DNA of 64,000 bases, from the NCBI GenBank assembly GCA_964035575.1, contig CAXIVB010000021.1, forward strand, positions 110,297 through 174,296. The letters are read 5' to 3'. Shown here piece by piece: positions 17,696 to 25,720 of this stretch (its first letter is position 1; every line of letters begins with the position of its first letter). Below the pieces are notes generated by a model. The model saw nothing but the letters and a program-made list of their open reading frames with translations, did not search any database and had not been told where the DNA came from. Position numbers and translations under genes: made by a program. Source of the stretch: Rhynchopus sp. YZ270_cl-10 (Eukaryota > Euglenozoa > Diplonemea > Diplonemida > Diplonemidae).

Positions 17696-17943
17696 GATAT
17701 TAAGCACAGGAGAATTTTTGGCTGCAGGTGCGCACGTCCCTTCTGGGGAGTATGGATGCCTCTTCCTCAGTTTTTGTTGTGCATTTTTGCACCTTTGCGC
17801 TCATCTCCATCTCACCAAAGGTGAAATTATGAATGCTGTCATGCAGCATTCACATTCCAGCATGCTCCTGTAGGCTGAAGCACCGTCGGTGGTGTAGTCT
17901 CCCCTCATTTCTGCTCTCTGGATAGTGCAACAAACACAGGGAT

Positions 17944-17983
17944 ACAAGACAGGGTTGTCTTGTTGGAGGTGGGTCAGGGTCTG
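17944..17983 (-). promoter_or_regulatory. Orphan Pol III-type upstream element
   Basis: A full match to the element before A1, A2, 7SL and U6, including the ACAAGACA/TGTCTTGT inverted repeat, pointing left. It lies 42 bp beyond the 3' end of 5S copy 4, the same arrangement as 5S copy 1 and RNA A1. By the 24-bp spacing rule a transcript would begin near 17920, but that sequence is unlike A1 and has no T4 terminator for about 375 bp. Confidence 0.6.
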
Positions 17984-18025
17984 GATGTCCGAAAACCACA
18001 CACCAACACGGAAGAAAAGCAAAAA

Positions 18026-18144
18026 GGATTCAAGCACCCGGACTTCCCAGCTGGTCACCCACGCCAGTACTATCCAGGCCTGCTGGTGCTTAACTTCTCA
18101 AATCAGGCGGGATGAGGTGTATTCACCAGAGTATGGCCGAATCC
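18026..18144 (-). rRNA. 5S rRNA: 5S ribosomal RNA (copy 4)
   Basis: Fourth 119-nt copy, reverse strand, with T5 after the gene. Between it and U1 (18145-18429) I see no gene, only a flank shared with copy 3 and GTTTACTGG duplicated near 18360. Confidence 0.97.
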
Positions 18145-18429
18145 AATACTGAGTCAGGTTCGAAAACCTTTGAAGAGCTTTTTATTTCTGACCTTGTTTT
18201 TGCTTCGGTTGTGAAAACCGGTTTGTGGGTCAGCAGGTTTAACAAGTTTGGCCAGTCCTTAGCACAACACTTAGTGCGCTGCACTACTGCATCGGAGCAG
18301 GTGCCTGTGTGCTCACAGGTCACCACTCAGTGGTCGATCCCTCTAGACCAGTGTGCTGGGTTTACTGGGTTTACTGGGTAACATGATGGTTTGTGTGATC
18401 ACGTTTGTTTTGGTTTGTTTGTTTAAAAA

Positions 18430-18588
18430 GGCGGGTTTGTGCAAAGCACAGCACCGCCGCTGTCAAAAATTTCACTGTGCAAGCCAGCCGAAGCTAGTGC
18501 CACCAGTATCCCCTGCGCAGTGCAATGCAAGGGCCACTGGTGTGTCGACGCCCTTGTTGATCAGGTCAGACACCAGTAAGGTATGTAA
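18430..18588 (-). ncRNA. U1: U1 snRNA
   Basis: Recognises the 5' splice site. The RNA has a loop-1 motif GATCAACAAGG (U1-70K site, human GAUCACGAAGG), a loop-2 motif TTGCATTGCACTGC (U1A-type loop), an Sm site AAATTTTTGA, and a 3' hairpin ending CCCGCC. Its 5' end reads TTACATACCTTACTGG, complementary to AAG/GUAUGU rather than CAG/GUAAGU. A GCTTCCCTG element begins 50 bp upstream (18631-18638). Confidence 0.93.
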
Positions 18589-18630
18589 CCTCTAGCTGAG
18601 TTTAACAACATGCGAAACTCCAACACCTTC

Positions 18631-18640
18631 AGGGAAGCGT
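18631..18640 (-). promoter_or_regulatory. PSE-like element of U1
   Basis: ACGCTTCCCT read on the minus strand, its GC beginning 50 bp before the U1 start. Same motif and spacing as at U2, U4, U5 and SL genes. Unit-2 copy at 45015-45024. Confidence 0.7.
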
Positions 18641-18667
18641 AGTGGTTGTCAAGACTTAAAAACAGAT

Positions 18668-18777
18668 GAGACACAAAGGCCCCTTCAAAAATTATGCTTT
18701 CACTTAGTGGCTCTTACCCACGGTCATCTTTAGTAAAAGGCGAAAGATGAGTTCGATATGGGCAAGAACCGTGATAT
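18668..18777 (-). ncRNA. U5: U5 snRNA
   Basis: Aligns exons at the spliceosome core. The invariant loop 1 CGCCTTTTACTAAAGAT is intact, flanked by the stem GGTTCTTGCCCA / GTGGGTAAGAGCC. An Sm site AATTTTTGA follows. Start placed by analogy with the human 5' end and by the 48-bp spacing to its upstream element. Confidence 0.93.
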
Positions 18778-18817
18778 GGCTCTGTTTTGTTCTATTGCTG
18801 TATGCACTTTGCTACAC

Positions 18818-18828
18818 ATGGAAGCATG
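18818..18828 (-). promoter_or_regulatory. PSE-like element of U5
   Basis: Minus-strand CATGCTTCCATG about 48 bp before U5, one base off the CCCTG form (GCTTCCATG). Unit-2 copy at 45202-45212. Confidence 0.6.
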
Positions 18829-19249
18829 TTGAGAGCGAGGATAGTGTGGTAACTTCTTGATTGATCAAGATGTCCTTGAAGGTGAAAAAAGTAATGTGAA
18901 GCCTTTTTTGAGGTTTTTCTTAAAAACAAGCTGTAAGTGGAAGGGCTGTGCCTGGTACTCTTCCCTGCGCCATACAGGGGAGAGACAAAACAATACAAGA
19001 AGTATGTGACAATCATCGCAAGTGCTCATGCTGCACATGCCCAACCTATGTCATCATCCAGCTTTGGTCTTGTGCCGAAGAAAACAATCTTCAACACGAA
19101 TGCACTCAAAAACAGATCCTGTGTAGAGTACAGTCTTGCCCTTGTTTGTTCCACCTATCGGCTGCACAGATGTCTACAGGGAGGCACATTGGTGGTGGTA
19201 GTTCTGGTGTGTTAGCTTTACGTGGTGTCTTTATGTTACCACCCCAACA
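18829..19249. other. Gap between U5 and U4
   Basis: About 420 bp with no RNA recognised. A lone TTCCCTG patch at 18961 followed by CGCCATACAGGGG could be a PSE for a forward transcript starting near 19008, but no known RNA is found there. Copy at 45213-45633. Confidence 0.4.
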
Positions 19250-19280
19250 CGCTTCCCTGTTGACATAGCTTTGTGACACG
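19249..19280 (+). promoter_or_regulatory. PSE-like element of U4
   Basis: ACGCTTCCCTGTTGACATAG, with GTGACACG following, begins about 50 bp before U4. Unit-2 copy at 45633-45664. Confidence 0.7.
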
Positions 19281-19299
19281 ACTGGGAGAAAAGGAGGTA

Positions 19300-19443
19300 T
19301 TCTTGCGCTCGGGATAATTCCATAAGCAATGACCAAATAGGGACGCTGTGGAGAGATTGCTGGTTGAAAACTACCCAATTCCCGCCATGGGCCGCTTCGG
19401 CGTTGCCACATTGGCAATTTGTGTAGCTGCTTCGGCGGCCTTG
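19300..19443 (+). ncRNA. U4: U4 snRNA
   Basis: Partner and chaperone of U6. TTGCGCTCGGG and AGATTGCTGGTTGAAAACTA match the U6-pairing stem II / 5' stem-loop frame (human UUGCGCAG... and GAUUAUUGCUAAUUGAAAAC). CCCAATTCCCGCC and the 3' part CATTGGCAATTTGTG (Sm site) followed by hairpin GCTGCTTCGGCGGC complete it. Confidence 0.93.
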
Positions 19444-19474
19444 TTTTTACTACGATTGATCATCACCTTCGCTC

Positions 19475-19570
19475 ACTTCCCTGTGACATGGGTGTGTAAT
19501 CTGTTTGCCTTGTTGTTTCCTAGTAATATTGATCATCATCATGCTTCCCTGTACATGGGTGTCGAATTTG
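19475..19570 (+). promoter_or_regulatory. Duplicated PSE-like elements of U2
   Basis: CACTTCCCTGTGACATGGGT near 19477 and ATGCTTCCCTGTACATGGGT at 19541 are related copies about 65 bp apart. The second starts 49 bp before U2, the spacing seen at other genes; the first looks like a spare. Unit-2 copies at 45859-45954. Confidence 0.65.
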
Positions 19571-19590
19571 GTATGGACTAAAAAGAAGTC

Positions 19591-19777
19591 ATACCTTCTC
19601 GGCCTTTTGGCTAAGATCAAGTGTATTATCTGTTCTTATCAGCTTAATATCTGATACAGTGCCTTGTGCACTGATGATATTAACGCAATTTCTCATTGGG
19701 GTGACGGGTCGCCAGGGCAACCTGGTCCGTTCACACATGTTGCCCTGGAGCTGCACAACATCCAGGAGTGGCATACC
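19591..19777 (+). ncRNA. U2: U2 snRNA
   Basis: Pairs with the intron branch site. The 5' part ATACCTTCTCGGCCTTTTGG and then CTAAGATCAAGTGT are near-identical to other U2 RNAs. The branch-pairing stretch reads GTATTA where GUAGUA is usual. Stem IIa TCTGTTCTTATCAG, an Sm site AATTTCTC, and terminal loops with CCTGGAGCTGCAC...CATCCAGG follow. Length about 187 nt, as in animals. Confidence 0.95.
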
Positions 19778-20058
19778 CTCTTTTTTAACAAAACAAAAAC
19801 AAACACACAAAGGCAACATATCATACATACCATACATACCATACATACACAGTGGTTACCGGTAAGGGTTATTAAAAACAGAGGTCGGAGCGAGCCTCTC
19901 AATGTCAGAGGCTTCAAAGCATTTCACGAGAAAACTCGCCCCTGTCCTTCTTCATCACTATCACTTGACCGAACACTCCCCACAAGGAAGCCTGTAAAAG
20001 GTGATGCTTTTTTAGGCAACAACACAGACACAGGGGGGGTACTGGGTGGGGTAATATA

Positions 20059-20385
20059 AAAAAGGGTGCTTGCGTTGTGTGCTGGATCGGGACCACCAGT
20101 AAACTGGCAGCCCCACATCCAGTTCTAATATTTGAAGTGTGAAATAGAACGCAGTCAGAATTAGTGTTACACGCTAATGTAAGAATAATCATCATGGGTA
20201 ATATTCTGTACGAACGTACGGGATTTACATCATATGAAAGTGGTTCCGCCTTGGGCCATATCAGGCCCACAGCAGGACACATCATAAAAATTGTAAAGAA
20301 TTTTCTGATAAGAAAGGTCTTTTCAAGTTTTAGCTGTTGCTGAACGAGTTGTTTGGTTTCGAAGTAGCACACTAACTTAGCACCC
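20059..20385 (-). ncRNA. Unidentified structured RNA, copy A2
   Basis: Reverse-strand relative of the RNA at 4439: same 20-nt 5' and 3' ends that pair, same order of conserved blocks (TCGAAACCAAACAACTCGTT near the start, CCAGTTTACTGGTGGTCCCG near the end), T6 terminator. The middle is diverged, but the hairpin at about 20246-20271 keeps its shape with paired changes (C:G to U:A, U:A to C:G, G:U to G:C). The Pol III-type element ends 24 bp upstream. Confidence 0.75.
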
Positions 20386-20408
20386 AAACATAGGGAGAGT
20401 ATGGGAAA

Positions 20409-20444
20409 ACAAGACAGGGTTGTCTTGTTGGAGGTGGGTCAGGG
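20409..20444 (-). promoter_or_regulatory. Pol III-type upstream element (RNA A2)
   Basis: ACCCTGACCCACCTCCAACA then AGACAACCCTGTCTTGT on the minus strand, ending 24 bp before the RNA. Unit-2 copy at 46793-46828. Confidence 0.75.
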
Positions 20445-20510
20445 TGACACACACACCTGTGCACTTTGTACATGCATCATATGTGTGAATGTTTTTTCTC
20501 ATGGTGACGT

Positions 20511-20629
20511 AAAAAAGGCCAGTCTCTTTCGAGGCTGGCCATGTTTGACAAAGTTGTGTGAGAAGAATATAATCTTCATGCTTCCATACCAATGAAGTAC
20601 AGAAACTGTAGCTTTAGAAATCGTTGGTT
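20511..20629 (-). ncRNA. SL RNA: Spliced-leader RNA (SL-1)
   Basis: Donates a 40-nt leader to mRNAs by trans-splicing. Exon 20590-20629 begins AACCAACGATTTCTAAAGC and ends in ...CTGTACTTCATTG, followed by the splice donor GTATGG. The intron has a small hairpin (GAAGA...TCTTC), a possible Sm site AACTTTGTC, a strong terminal hairpin GGCCAGCCTCGAAAGAGACTGG-type, and T6. Its upstream element is degenerate (GTTTACCAGC for GCTTCCC), unlike the other SL copies. Confidence 0.93.
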
Positions 20630-20790
20630 GCCCTTTTTCTTACCATTGCTCTAAGCACCAACATGTGCTGGTAAACATGCCACTTGTGGTGAATAATGTG
20701 GGTAGGAATGGTCTGGGCAACGTGGTGGGGTGTATCAACAACACATGTGTATGGTGATGTGGAAACAATGTTCACATGGAAAAATGTAAA

Positions 20791-21107
20791 AAAGAAACGC
20801 TTCTCCAGTTCAAGCCATTGAGTTGGAAACACCCTCACTCTGCTCTGTGCTGCGATCCTTGAACTGTCCACTGCAGGAGTTATGAGCTGCTCTGTGAGAC
20901 CAGCCTGGCCCGGTTCACCCCATTTCACTCTGATTGTTGCCCTGGTTTACACCAAGGCCGCAAACAGGACAGTAGACTAACACGGACAACACATCAACAC
21001 AGAAGTTGAAGGTGCCTTTGGTCCACCTCAAAGAGTGCCCAGTTCTGGAGAAGCTTGCCCCCCCAGAAGCTAGGGGTTTCAGGATGCAGCCAACACATCC
21101 CGGCTCA
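20791..21107 (-). ncRNA. 7SL: 7SL (SRP) RNA
   Basis: Scaffold of the signal recognition particle. The S domain has GGGGTGAACCGGGCCAGG, nearly the same as human 7SL, then AGAGCAGCTCA in place of the helix-8 AGCAG. The 5' end GAGCCGGGATGTGTTGGCTG matches the Alu-domain start. GCTTCTCCAG near the 5' part pairs with CTGGAGAAGC near the 3' end. A T6 run terminates it. Confidence 0.9.
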
Positions 21108-21129
21108 ATAGATACCATATTGTCGGAAT

Positions 21130-21166
21130 ACAAGACAGGGTTGTCTAGTTGGAGGTGGGTCAGGTC
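21130..21166 (-). promoter_or_regulatory. Pol III-type upstream element (7SL)
   Basis: Minus-strand GACCTGACCCACCTCCAACT, then AGACAACCCTGTCTTGT, ending 23 bp before the 7SL start. Unit-2 copy at 47514-47550. Confidence 0.75.
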
Positions 21167-21253
21167 AAAAACGTGGTTTTGAAGATCCTCACTTCTTGTG
21201 TGTGTTTTTTTTTTGCTTTGCACAAAGACACACAAAGACAATCATGCTAACGT

Positions 21254-21371
21254 AAAAAAGGCCAGTCTCTTTCGAAACCGGCCATGTTTTGACAAAGTTG
21301 TGTGAGAAGAGTAATCTTCATGCTTCCATACCAATGAAGTACAGAAACTGTAGCTTTAGAAATCGTTGGTT
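21254..21371 (-). ncRNA. SL RNA: Spliced-leader RNA (SL-2)
   Basis: Exon 21332-21371, same 40 nt as SL-1. Intron differs slightly (ACCGGCC in the terminal hairpin arm). T6 end. GCTTCCCTGAGC starts 47 bp upstream (21411-21418). Confidence 0.94.
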
Positions 21372-21589
21372 GCTCTTTTTCTCTACACAGCTTTCGACAT
21401 GTATATGCTCAGGGAAGCATGCCAGTAGCATAAAGCATATGGTCGTTTTTTGAAACCAATATTTCAATGGGTCACTGCAGCCTGCCACTTGCCACCTGTG
21501 GGTGATGGGTATGTCTGCACATATGTGTTGGTCTGGGAAGCATGAAGAAGACACCAGTGTAAAAAATACGTGTGATCCGGGGGACAAAA

Positions 21590-21695
21590 AAAAAGTTGAT
21601 ACTTTCTCGATTAATGCGTGTCATCCTTGCGCAGGGACCATGCTAATCTTCTCTGTATCGATCCAATTTTAACGGATGTCCCATTTCTGGGGTCC
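21590..21695 (-). ncRNA. U6: U6 snRNA
   Basis: Catalytic core of the spliceosome. GATACAGAGAAGATTAGCAT carries the invariant ACAGAGA box, then CCCTGCGCAAGGATGACACG with the AGC triad region and internal stem-loop. A 5' hairpin CCCA-GAAA-TGGG and a T9 tail bound it. It uses the Pol III-type element, not the PSE-like one. Confidence 0.97.
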
Positions 21696-21718
21696 AGTAA
21701 AAATGCACAAGGTGGTTG

Positions 21719-21758
21719 ACAAGACAGGGGCCCCTTGTTGGAGTTGGGTCAGGGTCTG
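21719..21758 (-). promoter_or_regulatory. Pol III-type upstream element (U6)
   Basis: Most diverged copy: the inverted repeat centre is CAAGGGGCCCCTGTCTTG rather than AAGACAACCCTGTCTT, but CAGACCCTGACCCAACTCC is kept and it ends 24 bp before U6. Unit-2 copy at 48103-48142. Confidence 0.7.
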
Positions 21759-21829
21759 AATGTGGTTCTAAACTTCTGCTGTTGTTGTGTGGGTTTTTTT
21801 GCTTGTGCACAAGACGATCGTGTTAACGT

Positions 21830-21947
21830 AAAAAAGGCCAGTCTCTTTCGAAACTGGCCATGTTTTGACAAAGTTGTGTGAGAAGAATAATCTTCATGCT
21901 TCCATACCAATGAAGTACAGAAACTGTAGCTTTAGAAATCGTTGGTT
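21830..21947 (-). ncRNA. SL RNA: Spliced-leader RNA (SL-3)
   Basis: Exon 21908-21947, unchanged. The upstream element reads GATTCCCAG at the -47 position. T6 end. Confidence 0.94.
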
Positions 21948-22049
21948 GCCCTTTTTCTCTACAATGTTCTAAGTGCCAACATGTTCTGGGAATCATGCCA
22001 TATGTATCATTATTATGGTGGGTTTTTTTTCTAACATAGCCGTAGAGTG

Positions 22050-22180
22050 GCTTATAAACATACCTAAGGATGCCCAATGTGCTCGAAAGTCCAAAAATCT
22101 TGGGAATACGGGATATTTGGGCTCATTTGAGTCAATTGCGTGGTCGTACAATTTAATCTGAGCATTACACATATCCTAAT
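22050..22180. repeat. Inverted single copy of the 172-bp repeat
   Basis: AATCTTGGGAATACGGGATA and GAGTCAATTGCGTGGTCGTA are the reverse complement of the core of the array at 2400-3900. It lies between SL-3 and SL-4. Copy at 48434-48564. Confidence 0.75.
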
Positions 22181-22248
22181 CACCAAAATATTCGAAGAAC
22201 ATGGGAATCATGTGTGTTTTTTGGGTTTGCACAAGGTGATGTTAACGT

Positions 22249-22366
22249 AAAAAAGGCCAGTCTCTTTCGAAACTGGCCATGTTTTGACAAAGTTGTGTGA
22301 AGAATATAATCTTCATGCTTCCATACCAATGAAGTACAGAAACTGTAGCTTTAGAAATCGTTGGTT
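22249..22366 (-). ncRNA. SL RNA: Spliced-leader RNA (SL-4)
   Basis: Exon 22327-22366. Its 3' side matches unit-2 SL-4, its upstream side matches unit-2 SL-5, so this copy looks like the junction left by recombination between two SL genes. GCTTCCCAGG begins at -47. Confidence 0.94.
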
Positions 22367-22905
22367 GCCTTTTTTCTCTACAACGTTCTGAGTACAGACG
22401 TGTCCTGGGAAGCATGCCAGTAGTGTAAAAAATATGATGGTTTTTTTGTACCTAACATCTTGTACACTGAGAAGGTTCTGCACAAGTGGAAGCCTATATA
22501 AGGATATTCATAAGAGTCAAAAGGGGCTTCTGAAGGGGTATATGGGTAGTATGAGCTCATATGAATCCATTAAAAGCGTCTATGGCATGATCTAAGCATC
22601 ACATAATTTCTGAAATCAATACCAACCACAATTTATGGCTATTTTTCCAGCAATAGCCGTATCATGGCTTATAACCATACCTAAGGATGTCCAATATGCT
22701 GGAAAAGTTAATAATCTTGGGTATATAGGGTTTTTGGGCACATTTGAGTCAATTGCGGGGTCTTACGATTTAATCTGAGCATCACACATATCCTAATCAC
22801 CTATATAATCGAAAAACACATACAAAATGACCTACATAGCCGTAAAATGACCCAAATGTGCATATTCGGGTTGAAATTTCATTTTTTCGGAAAGTTTTTT
22901 TTTCT
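22367..22905. other. Spacer after SL-4 with repeat remnants
   Basis: No RNA gene beyond the SL upstream element (22406-22413). From about 22640 to 22830 it holds a reversed relative of the 172-bp repeat (TTTGAGTCAATTGCGGGGTC). Unit-2 counterpart 49186-49724. Confidence 0.6.
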
Positions 22906-22913
22906 CAACAATT

Positions 22914-23657
22914 CAGGGCGTTCGCCCCGGGGCGAAAAATATTTTTTTTCGTTAAAAAAATCTTTTCCTGAAAAAATGACATTTTATTTCGCCCCAGGGC
23001 TTCGCCCCACCGGGGCGAAACCCTGTATAAATAAATAAATAAAAAAAAAAAAAGGGAGGAAAAAAAAAAAAAAGAGAGAGAGATTTCTCCCCACCACCCT
23101 GTCGACCCCCCCGGAGGGGGGGTCACAGAGGGGGTGTCCACTGTACTCAAAATCATCCGCAAACCCGCCTGCCGTGAGAGGAAGTTTCCCCAGCACTCCC
23201 GCTCGCTCCTCAATCCTGCAGTCAGCTGAAGGTGTCCCGTACCCCCTGTTATAGAAGGTGTCACTACTCGTGTCAACTCTATCTTCAACCTTGGTGGAGG
23301 CAGAGAGACGGGTTAGTTTATTGAAAATAATCAAAATAAGGATGAAGTCTCATATGACGGATGCTTCTCTCTTGTACATCTGTTCGATTAAACAGCACAA
23401 AGAGAACCCTCAGTGAGGGGGGATTGATGAAATTCTCCATCGTTTTGCTGGTTTTAGTCCTGGGGAAGGGATCACGCGCAAATCGCAATTTTTTTTGATC
23501 ACTCAGCACCAGGGATTCACCCCCCACGAACTAGCTTCTCTCCGGCGGAAAAATTTTTTTTTGACCTATTTTAAGCACTAGTAAAAAAGCAAAAATTTCG
23601 GGTTTTTTGGCATTTCGCCACGATCAGGAAAAAACGATGGCGATAGCGAACGCCCTG
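22914..23657. mobile_element. Non-autonomous hAT-like DNA transposon
   Basis: 744 bp with perfect 12-bp terminal inverted repeats (CAGGGCGTTCGC ... GCGAACGCCCTG) and an exact 8-bp target duplication CAACAATT at 22906-22913 and 23658-23665. Eight-bp duplications and CAGGG-type ends fit the hAT superfamily. Inside, a second CAGGG-ended hairpin-like segment (GGGGCGAA repeats near 22920-23025) and A/GA-rich tract lie near the left end. No transposase is visible, so it would need one in trans. Confidence 0.85.
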
Positions 23658-25632
23658 CAACAATTACATGGGTGAGTTCCGAGTACATTATGGGGTCGTA
23701 AGTTTTTATTCAAGCATCACACATTATGTAGAATAATTTATGCCATACAATGTTACCAAAAAAAGTCGATTTTTGGTCACTTTTTCAAAAATATGAAAAT
23801 TCGATTTTTGGGTACTAGATAGGTCTTTCCGGTGCAAAAACGACCGTTAAATGGATTCTCCGGGGTCCTAAGGCCCCAAAAATCACTTTTGGACACACGG
23901 GCAATATCCCAGTATACCCTAGGAAATTGGTGGGAACCCAAAAATTGGCCTCAAAATCCGACCAAAACCAAGGTTTCTGTAGAGGTACATGTTGAACCTC
24001 ATGTGTGTTCTGGAGACCCATTTTGTTTTTAAAAGTGAATCTAAATAGCCAAAAATTTAAAACTCTTGTAGCGCATTCGGAATAGAGGGGGTATTCGCGA
24101 AAACCTGTGCGAAACATTTATCAATTCAGGTCTGACCCACATGGTCATGACCCCATATTTTGGGTGCGGAAAACACCCTATCTGTTGACCTACCGGCTTG
24201 TATGCCTGTATACCTGGTTGGGTCAACTTTTTGAAAATTTCCTGGGCCATATACCCTATTTGGGCCCCCTGAATCCATTGCGACATCGTTTTTTCACATT
24301 CGAGTGAAAACTAATATATAGGATAACCCATGGGTATGGGTACCTCGCTCAATACCCCTAAAATCAGTGCTTTTGAAAATGACCCTATGGAAAAATGTAT
24401 CCAAAATATTGAAACATGTTCTCCTGGCATCTGCAACACGATATTTTGGGCCCCCTGGGCCCCGGGGGCCCTACGGGCCCCCATATTCGCGAAAAGTTGG
24501 GCATCCCAGCTAGTGGGTCGGTACTGGGTATACAAACATCCCCCCAAAAAGTGAGATTTTGACCCCCCAAAAATGGCCATTTTTTTACTCCCCGGGACCT
24601 TCTCAGGTGTGTATTCGGACCCTCTCGTGGTCTTAAACCGGATTTTTGGGGCCCCCACACCCTGGAATACCCCCCATAGTGTCGTTTTTTCACCCGCAGG
24701 GCCGATTTTTTAGAAAAAATTTGGTTTTTAAGGAACAACATTTACCCTGCGACACCTTGAAAAACAGGTGATTTTTGCCTTTTTCAGTTGTGTGTGTGCA
24801 GTGCCGAATTCCCCAGGCTTGGTGAAAGTTGTGCCTCCAATACCCCTATGTGGGTTGGAAAAATCAAATAAAGATAAAATTTTGAGGCAGCCTGGGGGTG
24901 TGCTATGGTAAACAATTTGTGTGTGTAAAAATACCCCTAAAAAACACCCTAAAAATGGCTGTTTTTCGCCTATTTTTGGGGGTCGCCTGAGCTATTTTTT
25001 TTATTGTTTTGGCTTTTCCTGGGACCTGAAAATAGGGTCCTGGGCCCAATATGTCCCAATGAGGCCATTGGAATATCGATTTTTTCCAGATATGGGCCTC
25101 CTAGACCGAAATTTTTGATTTTGGTGTTGCAAAAATTTTCGAAAATCCTGAAAAGTGCCCAAAAACACGTAAAAACACGTGTATAGGCACACCCTATCGG
25201 CCCCCAGCATTGCCCAGGATTGTTGCAAATTTTCCCTGCATGGGGGCCCTCCGGGCCCCCTGGACCCATTGCGACCCGATTGGTTCACATTCCTGGAAAA
25301 TTTGGTCCCTAAGACACATACGTGGTTAACATACCCCTGAAAAACACCCTATTTTTGACCCTAAAAAACACCCTATTTTTGACCCTGAAAACATGATTTT
25401 AGCAAATAGGGCAACTAGTTTGGTGATCCAGCGACCGACTCATGGGCCCAGTATGTCCAACAGGGCCATATGTTTGGTAAATTTTACCGGGGGCAAGGGG
25501 ATGTACAAAAAAAAAGTGGATTTTTTACCTTAAAAAAATGGCCAAAAATAGGCCAAAAATGGCCATTTTTCGGCCATGTGACCCCCACAGCAACCCTATA
25601 TAGACCCCCAAAAACCTAATATTTTTTTCCCA

Positions 25633-25675
25633 GCGATGTGTCCTGGGGGCCCTTCGGGCCCCCAGGACACATCGC
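25633..25675. repeat. Perfect 20-bp-arm hairpin
   Basis: GCGATGTGTCCTGGGGGCCC, then TTC, then its exact reverse complement. Copy at 52452-52494. Confidence 0.9.
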
Positions 25676-25687
25676 AACCCCGTTTTT

Positions 25688-25720
25688 TCAAAAAGTTGGC
25701 CCTACGGGCCAACTTTTTGA
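25688..25720. repeat. Perfect 15-bp-arm hairpin
   Basis: TCAAAAAGTTGGCCC, then TAC, then its exact reverse complement, 12 bp after the previous hairpin. Copy at 52507-52539. Confidence 0.9.

Noticed and set aside
17760-17920. U3 snoRNA or RNase MRP RNA after the orphan element
   Set aside because: No convincing box A, C or D set and no MRP/P core motif; only scattered GATGA and CTGA matches.
18145-18429. Additional RNA gene between 5S copy 4 and U1
   Set aside because: The conserved-looking part is the shared upstream flank of 5S copies 3 and 4; no fold or terminator supports a gene.
22980-23090. A-rich tract near 23040 as the tail of a retroposed sequence
   Set aside because: It lies inside a DNA transposon with inverted ends and an 8-bp target duplication; no reverse-transcriptase signature nearby.
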